Source of the DNA: Sphingomonas sp. PP-CE-3A-406
Lineage (GTDB): Bacteria > Pseudomonadota > Alphaproteobacteria > Sphingomonadales > Sphingomonadaceae
NCBI RefSeq assembly: GCF_003688625.1
Contig: NZ_RCWY01000001.1
Span: forward strand, 124,001 to 188,000
DNA length: 64,000 nt
Reading direction: 5' to 3'
Under the pieces are notes generated by a model, which had not been told where the DNA came from, searched no databases, and saw only the letters and a list, made by a program, of their open reading frames with translations. Every line of letters begins with the position of its first letter. Within the stretch, counting starts at the first letter, position 1. Shown one piece after another: positions 8,750-17,202 of this stretch. The translations under genes and the position numbers were made by a program.

Positions 8750-11088
8750 TGCGTCTCCGCACGCCGCGATTCCGCCATCTCCGGACCAAGCTGTCGGTGC
8801 TGTACGCGAGCCTGTTCGCGGTAACGATGGTGCTGCTCGCGATCGTCGCGCAGGCGATGATCTGGACGCACGCGCGCGAGTCCGTGCGCCAGGAGCTTAT
8901 CGCCAGCGGCAGCGTCTACGACCGGGTCTGGACGCTCAGGTCGCAGTCGCTGATCGCGTCGGCCGACCTGCTGTCGCGAGATTTCGGATTCCGCGCTGCG
9001 GTGGCCAGTGGGGATCGGCCGACGATCACATCCGCGCTCGCCAATATCAGCCACCGGGCCGAGGTTACCGCCGCGTTCGTGGTCGATCAGGACGGCCGGG
9101 TCACCGGCCCCTCGGGCGCGCTTGCGGCGACGGTCGCTCGGTTTCCCTTCGCGGTTCCGGACGATCGGCGCGACGCGGTCGTGGTGGTGGCTGGGCAGGT
9201 ATACCGACTGATCCTGTCGCCGGTGATGGCGCCGGCACAGGTCGGCTGGGTGGTCTTTGCTGTACGTCTCGACGGCACGGAGATGCATGCGCTTGAGCGC
9301 CTGTCCGCGATCCCGCTGATCGCGACGATCATGCGCAGCGACGACGCAGGCCGCTGGCATGTGGCGGACCGGTCGATCGGATCGGATCCCGACGTCGATC
9401 GCCTGGTCGGCGCATCGCAGTCGACCCGGACGCTCGCCATGTTAAATCTCTCGACCGGCCGCGCTTTCGCGATCGCCAAGCCGCTGGCCGGTCTGACGCG
9501 TCGACCGCAGGCGGCGATCCTGATCCGCTATCCGCTCAACGCTGCACTGACACCGTATCTGCCATTGCAGGCGGGCATCGCGCTCGCCGGGCTTGCGGGA
9601 CTGATCCTCGTTGTGCTGGGCAGCCGGCGGCTGGCGCTGGGGATCGCCGGACCGCTCGCGGCGCTGGACGCCGCAGCGCGAGCGCTGGAGGAGGGGAGCC
9701 GCGCGCATATCGTCGTGAAGGGGCGCGACGAGATCAGCAGGCTCGCCGCCAGTTTCGACCGGATGTCGGCCGGCATTCTCGAACGCGAGAACCGGATCAC
9801 CCATCTCGCGTTCCACGATGTCCTAACCGGCCTGCCGAACCGCACCTTTTTTCGCCAGTCGCTCGACCAGGCAATCCTCCAGGTGGGGCGCACCGGCGGG
9901 GCGATCGCGGTGCTGTGTCTCGATCTCGATCGCTTCAAGAGCGTGAACGACACGCTTGGCCATCCGGTCGGCGATGCGTTGCTGAAAGCGATCGGCACGA
10001 TGCTGAGCGAGGTCGCACCCGATGGGCTGGTCTCGCGGCTCGGCGGCGACGAATATGCGGTGATCCTGTCGGGGCAGTTCGATGCCGATCGCCCGCGCGT
10101 CCTCGCACAGAGCATCCTCGATATGATGCGCCAGCCGGTCGTGGCCGATGGCCACCACATCGCGACCGCGGTCAGCATCGGCATCGCGATCGGCCCGATC
10201 GACGGCGAGGACGCCGACGAACTGCTCAAGAATGCCGATCTCGCTCTGTATCTTGCGAAGGAAGACGGTCGCGGGGTGTTCCGGTTTTTCGAACCCGCGC
10301 TCGACGCCGCGGCACGCTGGCGGCGGCAGGTCGAACTCGACCTTCGCGAGGCGATCCAGGCAGGCCAGTTCGTGCTCAACTACCAGCCGGTGTTCGACCT
10401 GAAGGCGGACCGGATCGGCGGGTTCGAAGCGCTGGTGCGCTGGCATCACCCGGAGCGCGGCATCGTTCCACCGGCCGAATTCATCCCAATCGCCGAGGAT
10501 ACCGGGCTGATCATCGCGATCGGCGAATGGGTGATGCAGGAGGCCTGTCGACAGGCGATGCACTGGCCCGAGCATATCCGCGTCGCGGTCAATGTTTCGC
10601 CGCTGCAGTTCCGCAACAGCGGGTTGCAGGCGATCATTCTCCAGGCGCTCGCACATAGTGGCTTGGCGCCCGACAGGCTCGAGATCGAGATCACGGAATC
10701 GGTCTTTCTCGACGGCGAGGGCCCGGTCATCGCATTGCTCCACACGCTGCGCGCGATGGGCATCCGCGTCGCGCTCGACGATTTCGGCACCGGCTATTCG
10801 TCGCTCAGCTACCTGCGCAGCTTCCCGTTCGACAAGATCAAGATCGACCGCTCGTTCATCACCAGCATCGCCACCGATCCAAGCGCCGCAGCGATCGTCC
10901 GCGCAATCGTCGACCTGGCGACCGCGCTGAACATGGAAACGACCGCCGAGGGCGTCGAGGATACCGGGCAGCTCGACCTGCTGCGCGGTGAGGGCTGCGG
11001 TAACATTCAGGGCTATCTATTCAGTCGCCCCGTCGAGAGTGGCCGTATCGCCGGGTTGCTCGATAATAAATTCAGCCAGGCAGCCTAG
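8749..11088 (+). CDS. Membrane bifunctional diguanylate cyclase/phosphodiesterase (GGDEF-EAL)
   Basis: This 779-residue signalling enzyme makes and/or breaks cyclic di-GMP. A first membrane helix (about residues 15-40) and a second (about 272-292) enclose a roughly 230-residue extracytoplasmic sensor region. A HAMP-like linker, a GGDEF domain and an EAL domain follow. The cyclase signature is GGDEY at 432-436, intact. The position five residues upstream lacks the RxxD inhibitory site, so product feedback may be absent. The EAL domain keeps EALVRW at 560, NVSPLQF, EITES, DDFGTGYSS and AEGVED, so phosphodiesterase activity looks intact too. The start ATG overlaps the TGA of the cupredoxin gene, which suggests that this partner supplies or modulates the periplasmic signal. 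Confidence 0.9.
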   Translation: MRLRTPRFRHLRTKLSVLYASLFAVTMVLLAIVAQAMIWTHARESVRQELIASGSVYDRVWTLRSQSLIASADLLSRDFGFRAAVASGDRPTITSALANISHRAEVTAAFVVDQDGRVTGPSGALAATVARFPFAVPDDRRDAVVVVAGQVYRLILSPVMAPAQVGWVVFAVRLDGTEMHALERLSAIPLIATIMRSDDAGRWHVADRSIGSDPDVDRLVGASQSTRTLAMLNLSTGRAFAIAKPLAGLTRRPQAAILIRYPLNAALTPYLPLQAGIALAGLAGLILVVLGSRRLALGIAGPLAALDAAARALEEGSRAHIVVKGRDEISRLAASFDRMSAGILERENRITHLAFHDVLTGLPNRTFFRQSLDQAILQVGRTGGAIAVLCLDLDRFKSVNDTLGHPVGDALLKAIGTMLSEVAPDGLVSRLGGDEYAVILSGQFDADRPRVLAQSILDMMRQPVVADGHHIATAVSIGIAIGPIDGEDADELLKNADLALYLAKEDGRGVFRFFEPALDAAARWRRQVELDLREAIQAGQFVLNYQPVFDLKADRIGGFEALVRWHHPERGIVPPAEFIPIAEDTGLIIAIGEWVMQEACRQAMHWPEHIRVAVNVSPLQFRNSGLQAIILQALAHSGLAPDRLEIEITESVFLDGEGPVIALLHTLRAMGIRVALDDFGTGYSSLSYLRSFPFDKIKIDRSFITSIATDPSAAAIVRAIVDLATALNMETTAEGVEDTGQLDLLRGEGCGNIQGYLFSRPVESGRIAGLLDNKFSQAA

Positions 11089-11394
11089 CGGGTGGAAGAG
11101 GGAGCATCGCGTCCGGGCGGTGCACGACAAGGGTCGGATAGACGCCAAATTCCTGCGGCAGATAGCCGAGTGTCCAGCGCAGCGCCCCCGGTTTTTCGAG
11201 GACATCGGTACCTTCGAACGCAACGCTGCCGCACGTGGGCAATTGCAGGGTCGAGACGATCCTCATCAGCGTCGACTTGACCGCCTCGTTGGGGCCCAGG
11301 AGGCCGAACATGCCCGCAGGGATGAGAGGGGCACGCGATCGAGCGCGCGCGTGCGGTTGGCGTAGACATGGCTCAGGTCTGTGATCGGGAGCAT
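11088..11394 (-). pseudogene. Decayed ABC transporter ATP-binding protein (N-terminal remnant)
   Basis: A ribosome site (AGGAGA) and ATG at 11394 open a frame reading MLPITDLSHVYANRTRALD. After a frameshift near 11320 the adjacent frame continues GMFGLLGPNEAVKSTLMRI, then a D-loop-like stretch ending TLGYLPQEFGVYPTL. This is the Walker A region of an ABC-2 type exporter ATPase, with GPNGAGKS altered to GPNEAVKS. Homology stops at the 3' end of the GGDEF-EAL gene, so the signature motif, Walker B and the permease are missing. The promoter and operator in front of it (11422-11444) are still well preserved, so the loss is probably recent. Confidence 0.75.
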
Positions 11395-11421
11395 AGCCGT
11401 CTCCTCTAGGCAGGCATTACG

Positions 11422-11444
11422 ACATCTGTAGATTTAAGAGTCAA
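11422..11444 (-). promoter_or_regulatory. Operator-like element 1 (shared PadR-type site) in front of the ABC remnant
   Basis: Read on the plus strand the site contains TGTAGATTTAAGAGTCAA. It matches the site at 12001-12023 at 21 of 23 positions. On the minus strand it begins with TTGACT, a good -35 hexamer, 45 bases upstream of the remnant's ATG, so the conserved block fills the -35 to -10 spacer. Confidence 0.6.
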
Positions 11445-11496
11445 TTGACGGTGGCTCTGACCAGATCACTCAAGCTGATGAACCCTCGCTTCGAGA

Positions 11497-11886
11497 TTAG
11501 TTGCGAAGATGTGGCGTCAGCCTTTTGAAGACATAGGGGGTCAAGCCCTCATGTAACGTAAGCTTTGTCGCTGAAGGTAGCCTGTCGAGGCGCAGCTTGC
11601 GCACCGAGCGGGTTCCATCTACGTCGAGCCCCTGATCGGATACGACGCCGACGTCAAAGCGGGGCAGGATGTACGGCCCATCTGCATCTCTAGCGACAAT
11701 GTAGGCGATGGACTGCTTATCGTTGAGCAGCATCTCGCCGTCCGCGAGCTTTACCGTGCCGCAGCAGTCGTTGGCGAATAGGCCGTTCGCACCGGCGTCA
11801 ACGACAGGCTTACGCAGGAAGACGAGAAAAGCGATGAGCAAAACAGCGCCGGCCGCAACGACGCCTATGCCGATAATACGCCGCAT
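11497..11886 (-). CDS. Small membrane-anchored protein of unknown function
   Basis: The protein has 129 residues. One N-terminal transmembrane or uncleaved signal helix (RRIIGIGVVAAGAVLLIAFL) is followed by a roughly 100-residue soluble domain with a Cys pair (NDCCGTVKL) and no recognised family. The start at 11886 is chosen for GGGGAACGA upstream and for the helix that follows; a frame reaching back to 11985 would add a low-complexity basic extension. It lies between the decayed ABC ATPase and the PadR/membrane-protein pair, and its promoter region holds the same operator-like element, so it probably belongs to the same regulon. No function can be assigned. Confidence 0.6.
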   Translation of the reverse strand: MRRIIGIGVVAAGAVLLIAFLVFLRKPVVDAGANGLFANDCCGTVKLADGEMLLNDKQSIAYIVARDADGPYILPRFDVGVVSDQGLDVDGTRSVRKLRLDRLPSATKLTLHEGLTPYVFKRLTPHLRN

Positions 11887-12000
11887 CTTCGTTCCCCTTC
11901 GCCAAGTCGGACGCTGTTCCCCCTCGGCCCGCAGTCGCCTCGCCGGCGTTCGTCGACCTTCAGCGTTGAACCTCGCCACCCTCATCTCAAAAATAGAACA

Positions 12001-12023
12001 ACATATGTAGATTTAAAAGTCAA
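12001..12023 (-). promoter_or_regulatory. Operator-like element 2 (shared PadR-type site)
   Basis: The site contains TGTAGATTTAAAAGTCAA on the plus strand, with TTGACT as minus-strand -35. It sits about 115 bases upstream of the start of the small membrane protein at 11886 and is nearly identical to the site at 11422-11444. Confidence 0.6.
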
Positions 12024-12069
12024 GTAGATCGCAAAGCTTCAGTCGGTCGCCTGGATCATTGAAGTGCGC

Positions 12070-12708
12070 CTAGAAGCACCGGGCAGGCATTTCGGGCGAG
12101 GCGTTTAAAAAAAACCGAATATGCCACCGCGAGATGAGTACCACGGCTGCAAATTCGATCGCCAGCTCCGCGACTTGCGCCCTCAATGGCGACAAATTGA
12201 GCATCAATACGCCCATGAACAGCGACAACGTGATCATTGCCGCCCCAATCAGCGTGCCGCACTTTACGATGCGTGGCCAATCCCCCTCGACGAGCATCCA
12301 CGCAAGACAAAGGTGCGCCATGCCGAGCAGAAGCCACGTGATCAGCAATATCGGGATGGCGCTATTCTGAGACCAGATCAGGTAGAGATTCGGTCCGGCG
12401 CCTGTCATGTCGAAAGGCGGACCTTCTGCCGAGGATAGGAAGCCGGCCGCCTGCTGGAATTGCAGAGCTGCCATCGGGATAAGTAACCCTAGTGCGAGCG
12501 CGTAGTTCGCAAGGATCAGGCGTCCTTCGCTGTGCTTCCCGATCTCGCGCCACGCTGCGAACAGGCAGCCGAGAGCGAAGAGGAATGGACGCCGATCTTC
12601 GACTGCCTCTTCGAACTCCGCTTCCATGGCCATCGCCCACATTCGGCGATCCGGGCCGAGAGACCGACTGGCCAATGACAGCAAAGCCCGCGACACAGCA
12701 GCTGTCAT
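12070..12708 (-). CDS. Multi-pass membrane protein co-transcribed with a PadR regulator
   Basis: The protein has 212 residues. A cytoplasmic N-terminal part with the pattern LGPDRRMWAMAMEAEFE is followed by about four to five hydrophobic helices (LFALGCLFAAW, LALGLLIPMAAL, IPILLITWLLLGMAHLCLAW, MITLSLFMGVLML, VAELAIEFAAVVLI). Proteins of this layout commonly sit directly after PadR regulators, but their role is not known. The ATG at 12708 overlaps the stop of the PadR gene (ATGA), so translation is coupled. A longer frame to 12936 is antisense-like sequence through the PadR gene and was rejected. Confidence 0.75.
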   Translation of the reverse strand: MTAAVSRALLSLASRSLGPDRRMWAMAMEAEFEEAVEDRRPFLFALGCLFAAWREIGKHSEGRLILANYALALGLLIPMAALQFQQAAGFLSSAEGPPFDMTGAGPNLYLIWSQNSAIPILLITWLLLGMAHLCLAWMLVEGDWPRIVKCGTLIGAAMITLSLFMGVLMLNLSPLRAQVAELAIEFAAVVLISRWHIRFFLNASPEMPARCF

Positions 12709-13007
12709 GCGAAGGAGGCCTTGGTGAAGGTGATCGGACCGGAAGGTATCGCCGCCCGCGCAAATGCCACACCAGCATTCGTTAAACGGTACGCATGGCG
12801 CGCAGGGCGGCCGGGGTGTTCCGGCTCGCGCCACTCGGCCTCGACGAGCCCTTGGTCGGTCATGCGGATCAGTAACGGGTACAGCGTCCCCGACAGGAGC
12901 CCGGTTTCTTTCATCAGATCGTAGCCGTGGCGCCATTGCTGGGTGCGCGCAGACAGCGCCTCCAACAGGAGGAGCATCTGCTTCGATGGTCGACGATTAC
13001 GGCCCAT
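12705..13007 (-). CDS. PadR family transcriptional regulator
   Basis: This short regulator (100 residues) has a winged-helix domain: the recognition area is GYDLMKETGLLSGTLYPLLIRMTDQGLVEAEW, and the wing includes GRPARHAYRLTNAG. It is of the minimal PadR-s2 type with little C-terminal dimerisation helix. It is followed with a 4-base overlap by a membrane-protein gene. An operator-like element lies just upstream of its start, so it probably represses itself and the two other promoters with the same element. The ATG at 13007 is chosen; a TTG at 13019 is the alternative. If the TTGACA at 13041-13036 is the -35, the transcript would begin almost at the ATG, so initiation may be nearly leaderless. 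Confidence 0.85.
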   Translation of the reverse strand: MGRNRRPSKQMLLLLEALSARTQQWRHGYDLMKETGLLSGTLYPLLIRMTDQGLVEAEWREPEHPGRPARHAYRLTNAGVAFARAAIPSGPITFTKASFA

Positions 13008-13018
13008 GCTCCGACTCA

Positions 13019-13041
13019 ACCTAAGTAGAGTTATCTGTCAA
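13019..13041 (-). promoter_or_regulatory. Operator-like element 3 (shared PadR-type site) at the padR promoter
   Basis: The plus-strand site contains AAGTAGAGTTATCTGTCAA, matching 17 of 23 positions of element 2. It keeps the GTAGA core and the GTCAA end, with TTGACA as -35 on the minus strand. It lies directly before the PadR start. Confidence 0.55.
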
Positions 13042-13287
13042 CTGCGGAGCAAGTAGTATCCCCGTGCTATCCGCCTTTTCGACTTTGGTGCCGCCTACCG
13101 GCGGTCAGCGAGCGCGAGGGGCCTGTGGACCGGACTTCACGCAACGCCCAAGTCCGGGACGGCCGAAGTTGGGAGACGGGCAGCGCACGATAAATGACCG
13201 ATAGGGGGTCTCATCCTTCGGCCGACGGAGTGAACAATCGGTCTGCAACTATAGACGGAACGCCTCCGAACCAAAAAGTGCTGCAAG

Positions 13288-15360
13288 TCAGAAGTTGACT
13301 CGCAGCGTAGCACCTGCGGTGCGCGGCGAACCCAATTGTCCGGCATAGGCGAACGGCGATGCACCGACGATCGCGGTCGTGCTCAGGTTCTGGAAATACT
13401 GTTTGTCGAACGCGTTGTTGATCCAGGCGGAGAGGTCGTAGCGTCCGTTGCCGAGCACCGCGCCGATCCGGAAATTGGCCAGCGCGTAAGCTTCAATGCG
13501 GCTATAGGGTCCGGCATCGGCGGTACCGAAAACGCTCGAGCGATAGCTGATTTGCGCGAGCGCGTATGGGCGTGTGCCGTTTCCCAGATCGACATGGTAA
13601 TCGACCGTGCCGTTGCCGATCCATCGGGGCGCCTGAAACAGCGGTCGGCCGGTCAGGTCGCAGACGCCGCTCACGCCGACAGGGCAGGGCGCGTTTGCGT
13701 AGCGCTTATAGACCGCGTCGTTGTACGATCCGTTGCCGCTGAGGGTCAGCGTGTCGGTGACGCGAAGAAAGGCGTCGAACTCGACACCGCGAGACCGAAC
13801 GTCGCCGACGTTTGCGAGATACGAGCGGTTGCCGTTCGTCGGGACGATGTTCGCCTGCAGGCCGGACAGGTCGGTCGCGAACGCGCTGAGATTGATCGTG
13901 ACACGACAATCGAAGAACTGGCTCTTCAAACCGAGTTCCCAATTCTTCACCTTCTCGGGCGACAGGACCAGCGGAGTCCCAGCGGACACCGCGGAGTTCA
14001 GGTTCAAGCCCGATCCCTTATACCCGGTCGAATACGAGGCATAGGCGAGCACGTCGTCGGCCAGCTTGTACGATGCGCTCGCGAGGTAGGAGACATTGTC
14101 GTCCTTCACCGACACGTTGTAGTGAAAGGGGATCGACGTCGCCGCGTAGGGCGTGCCGACGATCGAGGTGTCCGACACCCCCGAGCGCTTGTCGCGGGTA
14201 TAGCGGATGCCGCCCGTGACCGTCAGCCGCTCCGTGATATCGAAGTTCGCCTGCCCGAACGCGGCGACACTGTCGACGCTGGTATCGACATCGTCGAGAT
14301 ATTGCGATCCCGGCGCGATCACCACGGCTGCCGCAGCCGGATTGGCGAGGCGCAGATAGGTCGTGTAGAACGCGCTCGCATCGGTACCGAACTGGTTGAG
14401 GATGAAGTGATCCTTCAGCCGCTGGTGAAACAGGTAGGCGCCGACCTGCCAGTTGAACCGCCCCGGCCGCGACGCGAGCCTGAATTCCTGTGAATATTGA
14501 TCGTCCTTGGTCTGCGCGACGTTGACCTGGATGACGTCGAGCGGCGTGCCATCGCTGTCCTGCAAGGGATTGAAATGCCAATAGCGCCAGGCGGAAATCG
14601 ACGTGGCGGTCGCAAAGCCGAGATCCCAGTCGACCTGCAGCGATACCCCTTTCTGGTCGGTCTTCATGTTCTGCGGCGAATTGTTCTGCGTGAAGTCGAG
14701 ACTGCGTTGCGGCACATAGCCGAGCGACGCGAGCGCGCGGAGCGTCCGGCTTGTCGTTGCGCTGAGTGATGCTGGCAGCACGAGCTTCGTGGCGCTGACG
14801 CAGCACGTGTCGTCTTCCTGCGAATAATCACCCGACAGGCGGATCGTCAGGTTGCTCGCGGGGGTGGCGAGCAACTGGACCCGGCCGCCGCTGCGCCCGA
14901 CGCTGTTGGCGTCGATCCCGGTCTTGATGTTGTCGAGTACGCCGTTCCGGTGGGTGTTGAACCCGGTGACGCGGAACGCGAGCAGGCCGTCGATAACCGG
15001 GCCGGTCACGCTGATCCGCTCCTGATTGTAACCATAGGTGCCGAGCGAAACTTCGGCGGTGCCGCCGAACGTGAATTCGGGTTTGCGGGTCGTGATGTTG
15101 AGCACGCCGGCCGAGTTGTTGCGTCCGAACAACGTACCTTGCGGCCCTCGCAACACCTCGACGCGATCGACGTCGATCAGATCCGCCAACGCCATGCCGG
15201 GGCGCCCGAGATAGACGTTGTCGATATAGACGCCGACCGACGTATCCAGCCCGTCGGAGGCCGAAGACACGCCGATCCCGCGGATGCCGATCGAGCTGTT
15301 GCGCGGGTTCGAGTTGAACGCGGTGAGGCTGGGCGTCTGAGGGTGGCTCGTTTGCCCTGA
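13288..15360 (-). pseudogene. TonB-dependent receptor lacking its N-terminus
   Basis: The frame reads TPSLTAFNSNPRNSSIGIRG, then VEVLRGPQGTLFGRNNSAG, which is the middle and end of the plug domain, followed by a full 22-strand-type barrel ending in the usual terminal Phe (AGATLRVNF). A stop codon at 15361-15363 lies just upstream, and the signal peptide, TonB box and first ~80-100 plug residues are missing. Homology begins abruptly near 15337, only about 30 bases from the end of the DUF4142 gene. The GTG at 15270 could give a 660-residue product, but without a signal peptide it could not reach the outer membrane. The barrel itself has no obvious frameshift, so truncation appears recent. The former substrate is unknown. 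Confidence 0.8.
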
Positions 15361-15370
15361 TTACCCCGGC

Positions 15371-15856
15371 TTACATCGCCTTCAGCATCATGATGTGATG
15401 CTCGACGACCGGTACGATCGCGGCGGCCGTGGTCTTCAGCGCAGGCGCGGTGCCCTCCGTCGCGTACGCCTTTTGCACGGCGAGTGCCTGACCATGCGCT
15501 GCCTTCTGCTGCGCGACATAGGCCGCATCGCGCGCGGTGCCCTTCTCGGCGCGGAGTTCGGTGACGAGTTCCTGCTGGAGCGGGGTGAGCTTGGGCGGCG
15601 CGACCTTGACGCGCGACTTCAACGCCGCAGCCTTCACGTCGGCGGTGCTCTTGGTGTGTTGCGTCACCATCGTCTGCGCAAAGTCGCGCAACGCCGGGTT
15701 CTGCGTCGTCTCGAGCACAACCTTGCTCGACGTGATCTCGTACAGATCGCTTGCGCCCGCGGTCGTGACGTATTCGCTCGGGGTCATGACCTGCGCCATC
15801 GCAGGGGTGGCCAGGATCGCTGCGCCGAATGCTGCGGATATCATCAGAGTCTTCAT
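15371..15856 (-). CDS. DUF4142 family periplasmic protein
   Basis: This 161-residue protein has a signal peptide ending in ATPAMA and a helical ferritin-like bundle typical of DUF4142. Its visible family pattern includes DLYEITSSKVVLETTQNPALRDFAQTM (split by function: helix 1 and the start of helix 2), TQHTKSTADV and the terminal VVEHHIMM. The family's biochemical role is not established; it is common in stress-related settings. It lies downstream of the esterase gene on the same strand with a 22-base gap, so the two are probably one transcript. Confidence 0.85.
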   Translation of the reverse strand: MKTLMISAAFGAAILATPAMAQVMTPSEYVTTAGASDLYEITSSKVVLETTQNPALRDFAQTMVTQHTKSTADVKAAALKSRVKVAPPKLTPLQQELVTELRAEKGTARDAAYVAQQKAAHGQALAVQKAYATEGTAPALKTTAAAIVPVVEHHIMMLKAM

Positions 15857-15878
15857 GGGAATTGTCCTTTATGGTGGG

Positions 15879-16967
15879 TTAGTTGCGGATGCCGAACGCG
15901 GCCTTGAGACGGACGATGGCATATTGGTTGGCGTCGTAGGCGCCGCGAACGACCGCCCCCATGGCGAACATCTCGTGCGTCACGCCGGGAAAGGTGCGCT
16001 GCTCGACCTTGTCGCCCGCCGACTTCATCGCGGCCGCCAGGGTCTCACCGTCGGAGCGCAGCGGATCGATCTGCGCATTGACGATCGTGGTCGGTGGCAG
16101 GCCGCGCAGGTTTGCGCGGACGAGGTTCAGACGCGGGTCCTGCATGTCCGCCATCGACGAGGTATAGTAGTTGCCGAACCACTTGAGCATCGCGGTGTTG
16201 AGCGGCTTGGCGTTCGCCGAATCCTTCCGCGACGGCAGGTCCATGCTGCTGTTCGCGATCGGATAGACCGACAGGATATGCACCGGAGCGGTCAGCTTGT
16301 TGTCGCGTGCAAAGATTGCCGTCGCGACGGCGAGATTGCCGCCCGCGCTCTCGCCGGCGAGCGCGATCTTGCTGGTGTCGCCGCCCCAGGACTGTGCGTT
16401 CTGCAGGACCCAGCGATACGTGGCGAAGGCATCGTCATGTTGCGCCGGGAACTTGAATTCCGGGGCATGGCGGTATTCGACCGACACGACGATCGCATTC
16501 AGTTGCTTGGAAAGCAGGCGCGGCGCGGCGTCGTACGTGTTGACGTCGGCGATCACCCAGCCGCCGCCATGATAATAGACGATGACCGGCATCGGCGCGC
16601 TGGTCGCGGCAGCGGGTTTGTAGATGCGCGCGAACTGCATCGGATCGCTGCCATAGGGCAGGTCCTGCGTCGTGACCGCCGGATCGGGCGCGGTCGAGAG
16701 GCCCTTCTGGCGCATCACCGCGTGCGTCGCATCGGCGGCGGATGGCTGGATCCGTGCCTTGACCGGCGTCAGCGTCTCGATCGGTTTGGCACCGAGCATC
16801 GGCAACTGATCGAGGACCATCTGCATGTCCGAAGCCGCCACTGGTGGTTGCGTCGCGATGCGGGGTGGAGTCGGCGGCGGCGGTGCGTTGGTGGACGTGG
16901 TGGATTGCGCGATCGCCGCACCGGATGTCCCGATCAGCGCGGCCGCGACCAGAAGCTTCAACGTCAT
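15879..16967 (-). CDS. Exported alpha/beta hydrolase of the hormone-sensitive-lipase (HSL) esterase family
   Basis: This 362-residue esterase has a signal peptide (VAAALIGTSGAAIAQ) and a Pro/Thr-rich spacer. The HSL oxyanion motif HGGGW is followed by the nucleophile elbow GESAGGN. The acid Asp lies in AQIDPLRSDG and the His in PGVTHEMFAM, giving a complete triad. It probably hydrolyses short acyl esters in the periplasm. It is divergent from cyoA across a 235-base region. The DUF4142 gene follows on the same strand. The true substrate cannot be read from sequence. Confidence 0.87.
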   Translation of the reverse strand: MTLKLLVAAALIGTSGAAIAQSTTSTNAPPPPTPPRIATQPPVAASDMQMVLDQLPMLGAKPIETLTPVKARIQPSAADATHAVMRQKGLSTAPDPAVTTQDLPYGSDPMQFARIYKPAAATSAPMPVIVYYHGGGWVIADVNTYDAAPRLLSKQLNAIVVSVEYRHAPEFKFPAQHDDAFATYRWVLQNAQSWGGDTSKIALAGESAGGNLAVATAIFARDNKLTAPVHILSVYPIANSSMDLPSRKDSANAKPLNTAMLKWFGNYYTSSMADMQDPRLNLVRANLRGLPPTTIVNAQIDPLRSDGETLAAAMKSAGDKVEQRTFPGVTHEMFAMGAVVRGAYDANQYAIVRLKAAFGIRN

Positions 16968-17065
16968 GATTATTTACCCTGTTTATGGTTGAAACCTCAA
17001 CAGGAGCGTCGGCGGATCGTTCCGCGAATGCGGCCTTAGATTCATCCAACTTAATCGAAGTCAAA

Positions 17066-17075
17066 CAACTAGTTG
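17066..17075. promoter_or_regulatory. Short perfect palindrome in the esterase/cyoA divergent promoter region
   Basis: CAACTAGTTG is a perfect 10-bp dyad between the divergent esterase and cyoA genes. It could be a binding site for a dimeric regulator, but a single 10-mer palindrome can arise by chance. Confidence 0.3.
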
Positions 17076-17202
17076 GCGGCGGCCTGCAACTTTGCCGTGG
17101 AGAGCCTTTAAGAGAAGGACGCAACCGCCGGTCGCTGCTACGGAGATGGGCTGCGCGATCATGTCGGCGCTAGGGCGGCGAGATGCTCAGGAGTTCGGAA
17201 GA

